Source: Bog-473 sp963783965 (lineage in GTDB: Bacteria; Actinomycetota; Acidimicrobiia; Acidimicrobiales; RAAP-2). Taken from it: a DNA stretch of 64,000 bases. Of this stretch, positions 27,037-35,821 are shown piece by piece. Position numbers and translations under genes: made by a program. Each line of letters starts with the position of its first letter. Positions within the stretch are counted from its first letter, which is position 1. The DNA is taken from the NCBI GenBank assembly GCA_963783965.1, contig CAWAPQ010000003.1, positions 372,001 to 436,000 of the forward strand. Direction: 5' to 3'. Below the pieces are notes generated by a model. The model saw only the letters and a list, made by a program, of their open reading frames with translations, had not been told where the DNA came from and did not search any database.

Positions 27037-27945
27037 TTAACTCTGCACACGGCCCAACACACTGGTGATGGCGGCGATGAATCGGGGAATCGCCTGTGGA
27101 TCTCCGGCACTTCGGGTCGGGTTCAACTCTCCGATCGACAAGGTCCGAAAACGCGTGTCCCTGGTCGCGACCCTGAGCGCGAGCGCAGCCTGGTCGAGGG
27201 TCGGTCCGGTATTGCGGCCGTCCGTATTCTCGGCGAGAGGTGCGTCCGTGAAATCCAGCACGTCGACATCGAGATGCACGGCCAACGGTCCCGGCGGTAG
27301 ATGGTCCAGGGACGAGACAGCGGATGAGACGGGATCGTCTGCAAATGCGCTGCTGGAGATCACGTGCAGTTCGAGGCGCCGGGCCTCCGCGTGCTCCCAC
27401 TCGGTGGCAAACCTGTCGTCAATGCCCAGCCATGCAACTTGGCGCGGTTCGAGCAGGGGTCGGGGGCCGAGCACATCGACAAGCACGTCGAGCGATCCGG
27501 GAAGGGACAGTGCGTGGGCCATGCCCATCCAGTCGAGCGCGCCATCGCTCGTGCTCTCGGGCGTGTTGAGGTCATAGTTTCGATCCACATAGAGCACTCC
27601 GACAGGATCTGCCGCAACGCGACGCAGAGCGGCAACCACACCGAGGGCAACAGTGCAGTTCCCGCCCAGGATGAGCAGTGTGTCACCCCGTGCCAACAGC
27701 GGGGTGAGGCGCTCGATCAGGTCCTGAATGGATTCGGTGACCTGGCCGATGTTCTGCGCCAGAGGGTTTCTGCGATCCGGGCGCCAGATCTGGAGCGGCA
27801 AGTCACCCTCGTCCTGCACCTCCAGACCCGATGCCCTGAGAGAAGCGATGAGCCCGGCGGACCGGAGTACGGCCGGCGCCTGCTCCTGTCCCGCGGCATA
27901 GCTGCCGGCGCTGCTCGGAACCCCGACCACGGAGATCGGGCTCAT
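27037..27945 (-). CDS. arginase/agmatinase-fold protein with altered metal site
   Basis: A 302-residue ureohydrolase-fold protein. The three manganese motifs are recognisable but changed: GGDHS is GGNCT (residues 94-98), DAHxD is DRNYD (121-125, followed by the conserved LNTPE), while the third keeps HLDVDVLD (224-231). Two of the usual histidine ligands are thus replaced by Cys97 and Asn123. It may be an inactive or differently metallated member. The ATG is 6 nt after a TACGAT box, suggesting a leaderless mRNA. Confidence 0.82.
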   Translation of the reverse strand: MSPISVVGVPSSAGSYAAGQEQAPAVLRSAGLIASLRASGLEVQDEGDLPLQIWRPDRRNPLAQNIGQVTESIQDLIERLTPLLARGDTLLILGGNCTVALGVVAALRRVAADPVGVLYVDRNYDLNTPESTSDGALDWMGMAHALSLPGSLDVLVDVLGPRPLLEPRQVAWLGIDDRFATEWEHAEARRLELHVISSSAFADDPVSSAVSSLDHLPPGPLAVHLDVDVLDFTDAPLAENTDGRNTGPTLDQAALALRVATRDTRFRTLSIGELNPTRSAGDPQAIPRFIAAITSVLGRVQS

Positions 27946-27951
27946 CCTCGG

Positions 27952-27957
27952 ATCGTA
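27952..27957 (-). promoter_or_regulatory. -10 box for the arginase-like gene
   Basis: On the minus strand TACGAT ends 6 nt before the ATG at 27945, the spacing seen at other leaderless starts in this window. Confidence 0.45.
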
Positions 27958-28037
27958 GAGCGTCCGTTGCGAGCGAGGCCATTGCCGCTGTCAACGACCA
28001 CGAAAACCTGGCACCTTTCCCGGCGGGTGGGGGCCGG

Positions 28038-28550
28038 CTAGAAGCTCCAGCGCGTTTGGCTGAACAGGTCGCCCTTGCCAAATCCGAAACCGGTCTCGGG
28101 GGCCACGCGGTAGACGAGAACCTCTGCTCGCCGAATGGCATCACCCAGGCCCGACCAGGTTCCATCAGGTGCGACGAAACGCGCTCCGTATTTCGACTCA
28201 TAGGTGTTGGCGACTCGTCCGAGCGCCGCGTGGTCGCTCACACCCTCGGCCGTTCCTTCAATCACGAGGTCGAGGCCGTCGAGGGTGCTCTGCCCTGTCG
28301 TAAGGACGCAATGAAGGTTCGCCGAGAGGTTCTTCGCCTTTTGCTCGTCCCGTCCAGTGCAGAAGTAGAGAGCCCCTTCGAGCCAGATGCCCAACAGGGG
28401 CGTGACATGTGGGCGGCCGTCAGGTCGAACGGTCGAAAGCCAATACACCTCGGCAGCGGCCAGCTCAGCCCGAGCCCGTGACCACTCCGTCGGCGTCGCA
28501 TTCGGGCTGCTGAATGCGCTCAGCTCGGTTACCGGGACTGGTTCAGCCAT
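28038..28550 (-). CDS. pyridoxamine 5'-phosphate oxidase family protein
   Basis: A 170-residue split-barrel flavin-binding protein: VYWLSTVRPDGRPHVTPLLG is the signature first hairpin, followed by LYFCTGRDEQKAKNL and HCVLTTGQSTLDGLDLVIEG. The layout fits FMN- or F420-dependent reductases common in actinobacteria. The ATG at 28550 is supported by the domain start. It is divergent from the phosphoesterase gene, with a perfect hairpin sequence between them. Confidence 0.83.
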   Translation of the reverse strand: MAEPVPVTELSAFSSPNATPTEWSRARAELAAAEVYWLSTVRPDGRPHVTPLLGIWLEGALYFCTGRDEQKAKNLSANLHCVLTTGQSTLDGLDLVIEGTAEGVSDHAALGRVANTYESKYGARFVAPDGTWSGLGDAIRRAEVLVYRVAPETGFGFGKGDLFSQTRWSF

Positions 28551-28630
28551 GGCGCCCTCCGATCGTTTACGTTCGTGCGAGCAAAGACCGATGCTGGATA
28601 GGTCGCTGAGCTCATGCCCGCACATGCCGC

Positions 28631-28655
28631 AGAGGTGCCACAGGGTGGCACCTCT
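28631..28655. repeat. perfect 11-bp inverted repeat in a divergent promoter region
   Basis: AGAGGTGCCAC and GTGGCACCTCT form a perfect inverted repeat with a 3-nt loop (AGG), 80 bp upstream of the PPOX gene and 96 bp upstream of the phosphoesterase. The right arm (GGTGGCACCTCT) resembles the left end of the dispersed repeat family further downstream. It may be an operator or an RNA hairpin. Confidence 0.6.
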
Positions 28656-28750
28656 GCGCTGGGTACTGGTATACCCCAGGGTGGCGGATTGAAGGCTGAC
28701 GACTCGGAGGTGCGGATGAGGTGCCGCACAGCCCGGAGGTGTGATGTTCG

Positions 28751-30319
28751 GTGACTGACAACTCCCACGCCCTCGATCACGTGGTCCTCGTGCTCTTCGA
28801 GAACCGATCGTTCGACAACGTCCTCGGACACCTCTACGGCCCCGAGGACCACAAGACCTTCGACGGGGTCATCGGCAAGAGCCTGAGCAACCCCATTCCG
28901 GATTGGGCCGAGCACGGAACGGACCGCAAGGTCGTTCCCTATGCGGTCGCCACCGACATGGACTCGCCCAATCCGGACTCGGGCGAGGAGTACTTCCACA
29001 CCAACACGCAGTTGTTCAACATCATCGACGACCAGAACCGATGCAAGATCGGAGAGGCGGCCTCGTCGCCGTGGAATGCTCCGGCTCCGGGTGCGACCCC
29101 GACGATGGACGGGTTCGTGACCGACTACATCTCGACGTTCACCGGAGAGATCGGCCGCCAGCCCACTTACGACGAGTACGCCCACATCATGACCGGTTAC
29201 ACCCCAGAACAGCTCCCGGTGTTGAACGGTCTCGCCCGGGACTTCGGCGTCTTCGACCATTGGTTCTGCGAGGTTCCATCGCAGACGTTCATGAACCGCT
29301 CGTTTTGGACCGCGGCCACCTCGTCGGGTGCGGTCGTGAACAGTCCGCTCAGAAAATGGTTCCTCAAGAACGACGCCGAGACGATCTTCGAACGGCTGGA
29401 AGCCCACGGCAAGACCTGGAAGGTCTACGTGATGGAGCCAATGCCACTGTCATTCACGGGGTTGATCCACTTCCCCCGGTTGAAGGACCGTCTGGCCACC
29501 CATTTCGTACCCTTTGCCGAGTTCGAGAGGGATGCCGCTGCGGGCACTCTCCCGAACCTCTCGCTGATCGAGCCGAACATGATGGCCGGGCACGGCGACT
29601 ATCACCCGGCGATGGGCCGCTCGTTCTCGGACAAAGTCGACATCGAGGTCGACAGCCCATCCTCGACCCTCTCGGGCGAGGCATTCTTGGAGCGAGTGTT
29701 CAATGCCTACCGGTCCGCCACCTCGGAGGCCGGTGCCAACGTCTGGAACACTGCACTGCTGATCGGTTGGGACGAGCCCGGAGGCACCTACGATCACGTT
29801 CCTCCAGGGCCGGTTCCACCACCCGACCCGTCGGCACCGACCGGCGAGTGCGGGTTCACGTTCGAGCGTTCCGGGTACAGGGTACCGGCCGTCATCGTGT
29901 CACCCTGGGTCGAGGCGGGTTCGGTGTACAACGAGGAGTACAGACACACGTCCTTGATCGCCACACTGCGCAAGACGTGGGGGCTCGGTGAGGCTTTCAC
30001 CGGACGGGATGCCTCAGCCCGGACGTTCGATCACGTCTTTTCGCTCGCCACCCCACGTGACCCGAAGACCTGGGCAACCGTCACGGCGCTTCCCGTGCCG
30101 GCGTGGACCATGGACCCCGAGGTGGTGAGCAAGGGACTGAGCACCCTGGGCAAGGGCATGGGCCGAGCTCTCATCGCCAAGGCCCGGGAGATGGAGGTGA
30201 AGCTCCCGGCTGAACTCAACGACCCTGGAACGGAACTGACGCCCAGATTGGTCGTCGGCTTTCTCAGAGACGTCGCCGGCCACTTCTTCCCGCTCTTGGC
30301 GGAGGAGGGGAAGGGGTAG
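28751..30319 (+). CDS. phosphoesterase family protein (phospholipase C/acid phosphatase type)
   Basis: A 522-residue member of the PF04185 phosphoesterases. Metal and catalytic regions are visible: LFENRSFDNVLGHL (Glu-Asn-Arg-Ser at the N-terminus), VPSQTFMNRSFWTAA, GWDEPGGTYDHVPPG, YRVPAVIVSPWVEAG and HTSLIATLRKTWG. Relatives cleave phosphocholine or phosphate monoesters outside the cell, but here no signal peptide or Tat motif precedes the domain, so a cytosolic product or non-classical export must be considered. Start GTG 28751. Confidence 0.9.
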   Translation: MTDNSHALDHVVLVLFENRSFDNVLGHLYGPEDHKTFDGVIGKSLSNPIPDWAEHGTDRKVVPYAVATDMDSPNPDSGEEYFHTNTQLFNIIDDQNRCKIGEAASSPWNAPAPGATPTMDGFVTDYISTFTGEIGRQPTYDEYAHIMTGYTPEQLPVLNGLARDFGVFDHWFCEVPSQTFMNRSFWTAATSSGAVVNSPLRKWFLKNDAETIFERLEAHGKTWKVYVMEPMPLSFTGLIHFPRLKDRLATHFVPFAEFERDAAAGTLPNLSLIEPNMMAGHGDYHPAMGRSFSDKVDIEVDSPSSTLSGEAFLERVFNAYRSATSEAGANVWNTALLIGWDEPGGTYDHVPPGPVPPPDPSAPTGECGFTFERSGYRVPAVIVSPWVEAGSVYNEEYRHTSLIATLRKTWGLGEAFTGRDASARTFDHVFSLATPRDPKTWATVTALPVPAWTMDPEVVSKGLSTLGKGMGRALIAKAREMEVKLPAELNDPGTELTPRLVVGFLRDVAGHFFPLLAEEGKG

Positions 30320-30557
30320 GTCCCTCAGCTCGGTCGGTGCCTTGGTCGCGGCGCCGCACGGTGACACCCCGACCCGGCGATCGGGGGCGGTCCGCCTACC
30401 GCTCGAATCCCGAAACGTGCCAGAGTCTCGGCAGCATTTCGCTGGGCTCGGCTCTCCGTGAGATCCGTGCATTGTGGGTGCAAATTGTCCTCACGTTGTG
30501 CTGGGTCAGATCGAATGGCTCTACTGGGAGTGCCTCGCGAGTGGGTAAGGAGTATCT

Positions 30558-31262
30558 GTGGGGTCCGGTCTTCATCCAAAACGACGCCGACCCGCACATG
30601 CACGTCCTCGGGCGGCGCATGCACGCCCACGTGGCGCTCCGTCTCGGAGGATCCGCAGACTGATCGTGGTCGCGATGGTCATGGCCTTGCTGGCAACCGG
30701 CGCCTGGCTGGACCCAGATTTCGCCTCGTTTCGGAAGCCCGCCACCGCCGCAGCAGGCTTCTCCGGCCGCCCCACCGTCGCCGTGGTGGGCGACTCCATC
30801 ACAGCACTGAGTCGGCAATCGATCGCGACGTCTCTGGGGCAGGCGGGTTACGAGCCTTCCATTGAGGCGGTCGTCGGCATCGAAATGGACCAGGCCGTGC
30901 CCTTGGTCGACCAGCTGGCCCAGAAGAAACCGAACGACTGGATCATTGAGCTCGGCACCAACGATGCCGGGCGCGACAATCCGTTGTGGGCGTGGCCGCT
31001 TCTTGCCGAGTGGCAAGATGTCCGCTCTTCTGGGTGTGTGATCTATCTCTCGGTTTCCGCACACGCCGGGCCGATCGCAGCTCAGATCAACGCCTCCCTC
31101 GCGGGACTGGCCCGCTCCCATGCCAACGTTCACATCTTGGACTGGGGCAATCTCGAATACGGGAACCCCGGTTGGATCGAACCGGACATGATCCATCCCA
31201 CTCCTGCCGGTCAAGCCGAACTCGCTTCCCTCGAGGCCCAGATGCTCCGCCGTTACTGCTGA
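30558..31262 (+). CDS. SGNH/GDSL hydrolase family protein, exported
   Basis: A protein of about 234 residues. A basic N-terminus with an RR pair (PSRRIRRLIVVAMVMALLAT) forms a signal anchor. The SGNH blocks follow: VAVVGDSITALS (block I Ser), IIELGTNDAG (block III Asn) and the C-terminal DMIHPTPAGQ (block V Asp/His). It is probably a lipase or esterase outside the membrane. The GTG start at 30558 is a guess; the first 30 residues are very basic. Confidence 0.85.
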   Translation: MGSGLHPKRRRPAHARPRAAHARPRGAPSRRIRRLIVVAMVMALLATGAWLDPDFASFRKPATAAAGFSGRPTVAVVGDSITALSRQSIATSLGQAGYEPSIEAVVGIEMDQAVPLVDQLAQKKPNDWIIELGTNDAGRDNPLWAWPLLAEWQDVRSSGCVIYLSVSAHAGPIAAQINASLAGLARSHANVHILDWGNLEYGNPGWIEPDMIHPTPAGQAELASLEAQMLRRYC

Positions 31263-31279
31263 GGGAGTTGTTGCCCGAT

Positions 31280-31744
31280 TCAGTCGTCGATGACGCGTGC
31301 ACGAAGTCGGGCGACCAGATTCCGCATCTCAGCTTCGCCGACTTGCCGCGCGTCGGGCCACTCTCGGAGCCGGACACCCCAATACTCCCGCGGGGTGCCC
31401 GCATAGCGGGGAGCCAAGACGATATGAAGGTGGGCAAGGCCGTCGCCGAGAACAAGGCTGTAGACGTGCTCGGCCTCGGCCACCTCCTTCAGTGCCCGTG
31501 CCAGACGATTCACCAATAGGCCGAGCGCGGCAGCTTCCGGGTCGGTCAGGTCGCCCAATCCGGCGACATGTCTCATGGGCTCGGCAACGAGATAACCGCG
31601 ATGAGCCAGAACCGGTTCGGCGAGCGGATAGGCGTGCCCGGCGTAGACCAGTTCATCCTCGAAGAGGACGCCTCCGGGGGCGGTATCGCCGAGCGCATGT
31701 TTGGCGCAGACAAAGCAATGCGCGGAGAGAATCTCACTGTTCAT
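31280..31744 (-). CDS. HIT family protein
   Basis: A 154-residue histidine-triad-like protein. The N-terminal FVCAKH and VLAHRGYLVAEPMRHVAGL are typical HIT surroundings and the catalytic region is HLHIVLAPR, one histidine short of the canonical HxHxH. Family members hydrolyse nucleotide monophosphate conjugates. GGAGG stands upstream of the ATG. It converges with the SGNH hydrolase gene. Confidence 0.75.
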   Translation of the reverse strand: MNSEILSAHCFVCAKHALGDTAPGGVLFEDELVYAGHAYPLAEPVLAHRGYLVAEPMRHVAGLGDLTDPEAAALGLLVNRLARALKEVAEAEHVYSLVLGDGLAHLHIVLAPRYAGTPREYWGVRLREWPDARQVGEAEMRNLVARLRARVIDD

Positions 31745-31837
31745 GCGTCACTGCCTCCCGCGCGAGTCAGTCCCGCCAGCCGTTGGCGAATCCGAGCCCG
31801 CAGGTGTCCGACGTGTTCCATCGTTCGGCGTACTCGG

Positions 31838-32629
31838 TCACGCGTCGCCGAGGGCGCGGCGCACCGGTAGGAATTCGATCAGCGGATTGAGAAAGGTCTG
31901 CTCCCATCGTCCCGCGTGCTCGGATACTGCCAAGCGGAAATAGATGGTCCTTCGTACACGAGCGCCGGTATTGCCTCCCTTGTTGTGGCCTGTGAGGTAG
32001 TGCGAGAGCACGAGGTCGCCGCGGCCTCCTCGGACCTCGACACTGCGGCCCAACTCGAGGGGTGGGTCAAGCAGCGTCGGATGTCCAGAGGTCTGCTGGA
32101 GCACCCGGGTGCCACGCTCGGCGAAGAGCCGCTGGTGCTCGCGATGTGAGCCCGGCCAGATCCAGAGGTTGCCCGAGCCTGGGGCATTCTGGTCGCTGAG
32201 CAGGATTCCAGCGAGCAGGGTGAAGGTCGCCGGAGGATCCTGATCGGGACCATGCCCGTCGATGTGTGGTCCGCCCGGCACGTGGCTCCAGGGTGGGACG
32301 GTCGTGGCCACTTGGATGTGGTCGAACGCATGGTCGAGCTCGAGAGGAGCCACCAGCTCGTTCGCGATGTCGAGTGCTCCCGATCCGCGTAGCGCGCCAT
32401 CGCATCCTGGCAACTCGGCGCGAGGTCGGAACCAGAGATTGGCGCCAGGACCACCGGACCCTTCGTCGGGAGCGACAGTCTTCACGAGCTGATCGATCTC
32501 GTCATCTGCCGTCCGAAGCAGGTCCTCGGGCACGACATCCGGGACGATCAGGTATCCCGCCTGGCCGAAATGTCGCAGATCGCCTTCACTGAGCCGGCCC
32601 ATTGGGCCATGTTTCCATGGCGCGGACAT
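31838..32629 (-). CDS. phytanoyl-CoA dioxygenase (PhyH) family protein
   Basis: A 263-residue Fe(II)/2-oxoglutarate oxygenase. The HxD pair is in GGPHIDGHG, the distal histidine in LSHYLTGHNKGGN, and the following Arg (RVRRTIYFRL) would bind 2-oxoglutarate. The N-terminal FGQAGYLIVPDVVPEDLL is typical. Family members hydroxylate lipids or small metabolites. ATG 32629 is chosen; ATG 32602 is also possible. Confidence 0.88.
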   Translation of the reverse strand: MSAPWKHGPMGRLSEGDLRHFGQAGYLIVPDVVPEDLLRTADDEIDQLVKTVAPDEGSGGPGANLWFRPRAELPGCDGALRGSGALDIANELVAPLELDHAFDHIQVATTVPPWSHVPGGPHIDGHGPDQDPPATFTLLAGILLSDQNAPGSGNLWIWPGSHREHQRLFAERGTRVLQQTSGHPTLLDPPLELGRSVEVRGGRGDLVLSHYLTGHNKGGNTGARVRRTIYFRLAVSEHAGRWEQTFLNPLIEFLPVRRALGDA

Positions 32630-32669
32630 GCCGCCAACCCGTCGAGAGAAGACACAACCCGTCGCTACC

Positions 32670-33437
32670 TCAAGGCCGCACGCCAGCCGGACCGACGGCG
32701 TCACGGAGCCGCAGCCGATAGACGATGAACCACGGGACGCCCATGACTTGAGCGAGGTCGTCGGGGAACCGATCGAGCGCTTCTGCTGAGGGCTGAGCTT
32801 CGACAATCCGCTCGATCACAAACCCATGGTCGGCCACGGCATCCATGACCGCCGACAAGGGTCTCCGCCAGAACCACTGGGTCACCACCACGTCGGCCTT
32901 GGTCCAGGTATCGCTCACCAACTCCGTGTCGAAGTAGCCGCCCCTTTGTGACGGAAGTCGTGGTCCAAAGGGATGCTCGAGAGAAACCACAACCCAGCCG
33001 TCGGGTCGGAGCACGTCAGCGAAGGACCGGAGGGGCACCGTCCAGTCCTCCAGATAGTGCAGTACGAGCGAGCAGGTGATCCCGTCGACGGATTGCGGTC
33101 TGAGTGGAAGCGGCTCAGCGAGGTCTGCGACGAAGAAGCGCCCCCGGCCCGTACAGCGACGCTGGGCCTGTTCGACCATGGCCGGGCTCAGATCGAAGCC
33201 GACAACTTCCGCTCCGTTGTCTCGCAGCCATTGCGCTTGGGCCCCCGAGCCGCAGCCTGCATCGAGGATCGTGAGGTCCGAAAGCGGTGCAGGGATCAGA
33301 CTGCGTAGCGCCGGCCGCTCCAACCAGCCGTTGAAAGGGCCATCGTCGCTGACCTTCGACCACTCAGGTGCAAGACGGTCGTAGACCTCCCGGGTGTGCC
33401 GAGTATGATCAGCCTGGTTCGGAAACTGATCTGACAT
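32670..33437 (-). CDS. class I SAM-dependent methyltransferase
   Basis: A 255-residue enzyme with motif I ILDAGCGSGAQAQWLRDNG, motif II VVGFDLSPAMVEQA, and motif IV-VI GITCSLVLHYLEDW and LRPDGWVVVSLEHPFG. The layout resembles UbiE/Tam-like small-molecule methyltransferases. The ATG at 33437 places the domain correctly. It lies 40 nt upstream of the PhyH gene on the same strand and could be co-transcribed. Confidence 0.88.
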   Translation of the reverse strand: MSDQFPNQADHTRHTREVYDRLAPEWSKVSDDGPFNGWLERPALRSLIPAPLSDLTILDAGCGSGAQAQWLRDNGAEVVGFDLSPAMVEQAQRRCTGRGRFFVADLAEPLPLRPQSVDGITCSLVLHYLEDWTVPLRSFADVLRPDGWVVVSLEHPFGPRLPSQRGGYFDTELVSDTWTKADVVVTQWFWRRPLSAVMDAVADHGFVIERIVEAQPSAEALDRFPDDLAQVMGVPWFIVYRLRLRDAVGPAGVRP

Positions 33438-33741
33438 TGTCCTGCGATTGTGCCGCATTCCAGCTGTGCGGTGTCGGGGCACCCGTACCGCGGTGAAGCG
33501 GAATGCCTGTTTGGACGCCTACGATCCCGTGCCATTGCGATCTCCGAACTGACCTCTCGAAGCGGAGCACCAAGGATCTGACGGCCAGCGAACGAAGTCT
33601 CAACAATCGTCCCGGGAAAACCCTGGGATATGAAACCATCGGAAAAGATCCCCGAGCTCCTTGCGCTCACCCCTTGAACCCGTAGTCCTGCCGATTCGAC
33701 GAAAGCGGGACACCCTCGGGCTCCTCCTGGCATCCGAATGG

Positions 33742-34134
33742 TCAGCTCCCCCCGAGCACCTGGGAGGTGAACTGACTGAGGTCGAAGTAGTCCCGCCACG
33801 CGGCAATGAGCCCATCGTGAACCTCGATGATCCCCATCATTGGCAACGAAGCGATTGTGCCGTCCGCTCTGGTGAGGTGGTCGACGCGCTCTGTCATGAC
33901 GATCGGGCCGTCGGCCACCATGTGGATTATGTCGACGTCGACCTGACCACCCGTCCTCATGAACTGAGCGAAAGTCAATTCGATGGCGGCGCGCCCTCTT
34001 ACCGGCTCCAACGGACCGTTGTGATACACGGCGTCCTCGCTGAAGAACAGCCCCAGCACGGTGGGGTCAGCCGTTGGCCAGGTCTTCACAAAGGTAGCCA
34101 TGAAGTCCTGAACCGTCTGTACGGGAGTGGGCAT
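33742..34134 (-). CDS. limonene-1,2-epoxide hydrolase family protein
   Basis: A 130-residue NTF2-like protein of the LEH type: VQDFMATFVKTWPTAD, FFSEDAVYHNGPLEPVRGRA and the catalytic-face residues MTERVDHL and AAWRDYFDL match the Asp-Arg-Asp arrangement of the family. It could open an epoxide, but single SnoaL-like proteins often bind other ligands. It is isolated between unrelated genes. Confidence 0.82.
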   Translation of the reverse strand: MPTPVQTVQDFMATFVKTWPTADPTVLGLFFSEDAVYHNGPLEPVRGRAAIELTFAQFMRTGGQVDVDIIHMVADGPIVMTERVDHLTRADGTIASLPMMGIIEVHDGLIAAWRDYFDLSQFTSQVLGGS

Positions 34135-34333
34135 CTGGCAGCTCCAAAGAACTCACTCAGTGATGGTCACACAGCTTGACACTCGGCTCGCCTCGGAGCC
34201 ACTGATGCCAGGCCAGCCGCTCTCCGGCCCGGCGTTCCGAGGACGTCTCAACCGAGGGTGCGAGTTCCGGCGGTGGCCCCTTCTGAGCACGTGAGTCCGT
34301 TGCCCGGTCGGAATTGTGCGATCCTTCAAGTCA

Positions 34334-34963
34334 ATGACGCCAGAGCAGTTCCTCAATCGTTGCAAAGTGATATGTCATGTCGGACCCATTGGCGTCTGGG
34401 AGCAAGTTACGACGCACGGGTTCCGGACCGCCGAACAGTTGATCCTGGAAGCTGATCTGACCGACGAGGAGCGGCAAACGCTGCTCTCGACACCTCGTCG
34501 GGAGTCCGTTCGCCTGAGCGTGCGTGGCGACGCCGTCACCCTGAGAGATCAGGGACCGCTCTTCGCCCGTAAGGATCTGAAATCAATCCTCGGTGACGGG
34601 CGCAATGCCAGCGATTGGATCCACCTGTTGAACCAGCGCGTTTACTTCTTTACTGATGAGACCTCGATGCGCAAGCTCCTGGACAAATATATCCAGATCG
34701 ACGGAGGTCAGGACGTGATTTGGCTCTCGCCGCTGAAATTCGTCGAGGCGGCCGGCCTATGTCTCGAACTCACCAGCCAGAACACCGCCGCCATCGCTCG
34801 CCAAAGTGGCGCGCAAAAGACGGCGGACGCATTCGCACCACTCTGGCGCTTTACTGACCGAAAGCCGGCCGAAGCGACGGTCTTCGGTGGACTCGACGAC
34901 CTCTCACCAGTGTTTCGTGCGGAGCGATGCTTTCAAGACGGTCGTCGTCAGTTGCTGACGTAG
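34334..34963 (+). CDS. DUF7002-like conserved protein
   Basis: A protein of about 209 residues. HVGPIGVWEQVTTHGFRTAE, ESVRLSVRGDAVTLRDQGPL, DWIHLLNQRVYFFTDETSM and DVIWLSPLKFVEA match, from memory, a family of actinobacterial and proteobacterial hypothetical proteins (DUF7002). The opening H...GFRTA and the internal Tyr resemble ADP-ribosyltransferase-like folds, which is only a suggestion. GTG 34316 is an alternative start. Confidence 0.6.
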   Translation: MTPEQFLNRCKVICHVGPIGVWEQVTTHGFRTAEQLILEADLTDEERQTLLSTPRRESVRLSVRGDAVTLRDQGPLFARKDLKSILGDGRNASDWIHLLNQRVYFFTDETSMRKLLDKYIQIDGGQDVIWLSPLKFVEAAGLCLELTSQNTAAIARQSGAQKTADAFAPLWRFTDRKPAEATVFGGLDDLSPVFRAERCFQDGRRQLLT

Positions 34964-35133
34964 CGGCACATCGGCGCCACCGAGCCGGCAGCGAGGAGTG
35001 AACTCGACCGCTGAGCGGTGCGGCCCCGAGGAGCATCGGCGGGGGCGCACCCACAGCCGACCGCCCGAGCCAGTTCTCGGTTGTCCCGGATCCTCTGCTC
35101 GGTCCAACCGCTGGTCATCGGGCAGAGCGGGGC

Positions 35134-35139
35134 TAGCCT
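35134..35139 (+). promoter_or_regulatory. -10 box for leaderless TMEM175-like gene
   Basis: TAGCCT ends 6 nt before the GTG at 35146, with no Shine-Dalgarno sequence. Confidence 0.45.
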
Positions 35140-35145
35140 GCCGCC

Positions 35146-35757
35146 GTGACGACGGCGCGACTCGAAGCCTTCAGTGACGGCGTATTCGCCATTGCGGCCA
35201 CGTTGCTCATCCTCAACGTAAATGTCTCCGGAGTTCCGCTGGGAAAGGCATTGGTCCACGGCTGGCCGTCCTATGTGGCGTACGCGGTGAGCTTCCTCAC
35301 GATCGGGATCATGTGGGTGAATCACCACGGGGTCTTCTCGCAGATCGACAAAGTCGATCGCACGTTTCTGATGATCAACGTTCTCTTTTTGATGCTGGTG
35401 GCATTCGTACCCTTCCCGACGAAGCTCGTCGCCGAGAACATCCATCATGCAGGGCTCGAGGCTGCCGCGCTGACCTACGGATTCACCCTTACGCTGACCG
35501 CTCTCGCCTACAACGGATTGTGGTTCTACGCAGCGAGGGGTAGGCGGCTACTGCGTGCCGATGCCGATGCGAAGACGGTGACCGGTATCTCTCGGAGCTT
35601 CCTCCCCGGGCCCTTGATCTACCTCACCGCCACCTTATTGGCCTTTGGGTGGCCAACGCTGAGCATCGTTCTCTTCGGAGTGATCGCCGTCTTCTACATG
35701 CTGGAGAGTGCTCTCTTCGGACGACGCGTGGTGGACGCGTCCGAGGGAACTCAATGA
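35146..35757 (+). CDS. TMEM175 family potassium channel (DUF1211)
   Basis: A 203-residue membrane protein with six predicted helices. The first helix carries the family signature RLEAFSDGVFAIAATLLILNV, in which the F-S-D motif and the Ile/Leu residues form the K+ pathway in bacterial TMEM175 channels. WVNHHGVFSQIDKVDRTFLM is the conserved loop after helix 3. It probably assembles as a tetramer in the plasma membrane. Confidence 0.9.
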   Translation: MTTARLEAFSDGVFAIAATLLILNVNVSGVPLGKALVHGWPSYVAYAVSFLTIGIMWVNHHGVFSQIDKVDRTFLMINVLFLMLVAFVPFPTKLVAENIHHAGLEAAALTYGFTLTLTALAYNGLWFYAARGRRLLRADADAKTVTGISRSFLPGPLIYLTATLLAFGWPTLSIVLFGVIAVFYMLESALFGRRVVDASEGTQ

Positions 35758-35821
35758 TCGTCTCGGGTGTTTGTCCGACAAACCCTCACGATCGGAGGCC
35801 GAGCAGACGTAGCTTTGGCGA

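Noticed and set aside
31374..31402. TACTCCCGCGGGGTGCCCGC as another copy of the dispersed repeat
   Set aside because: It lies inside the HIT gene and lacks the GGCGTAC centre, so it is probably coincidental.
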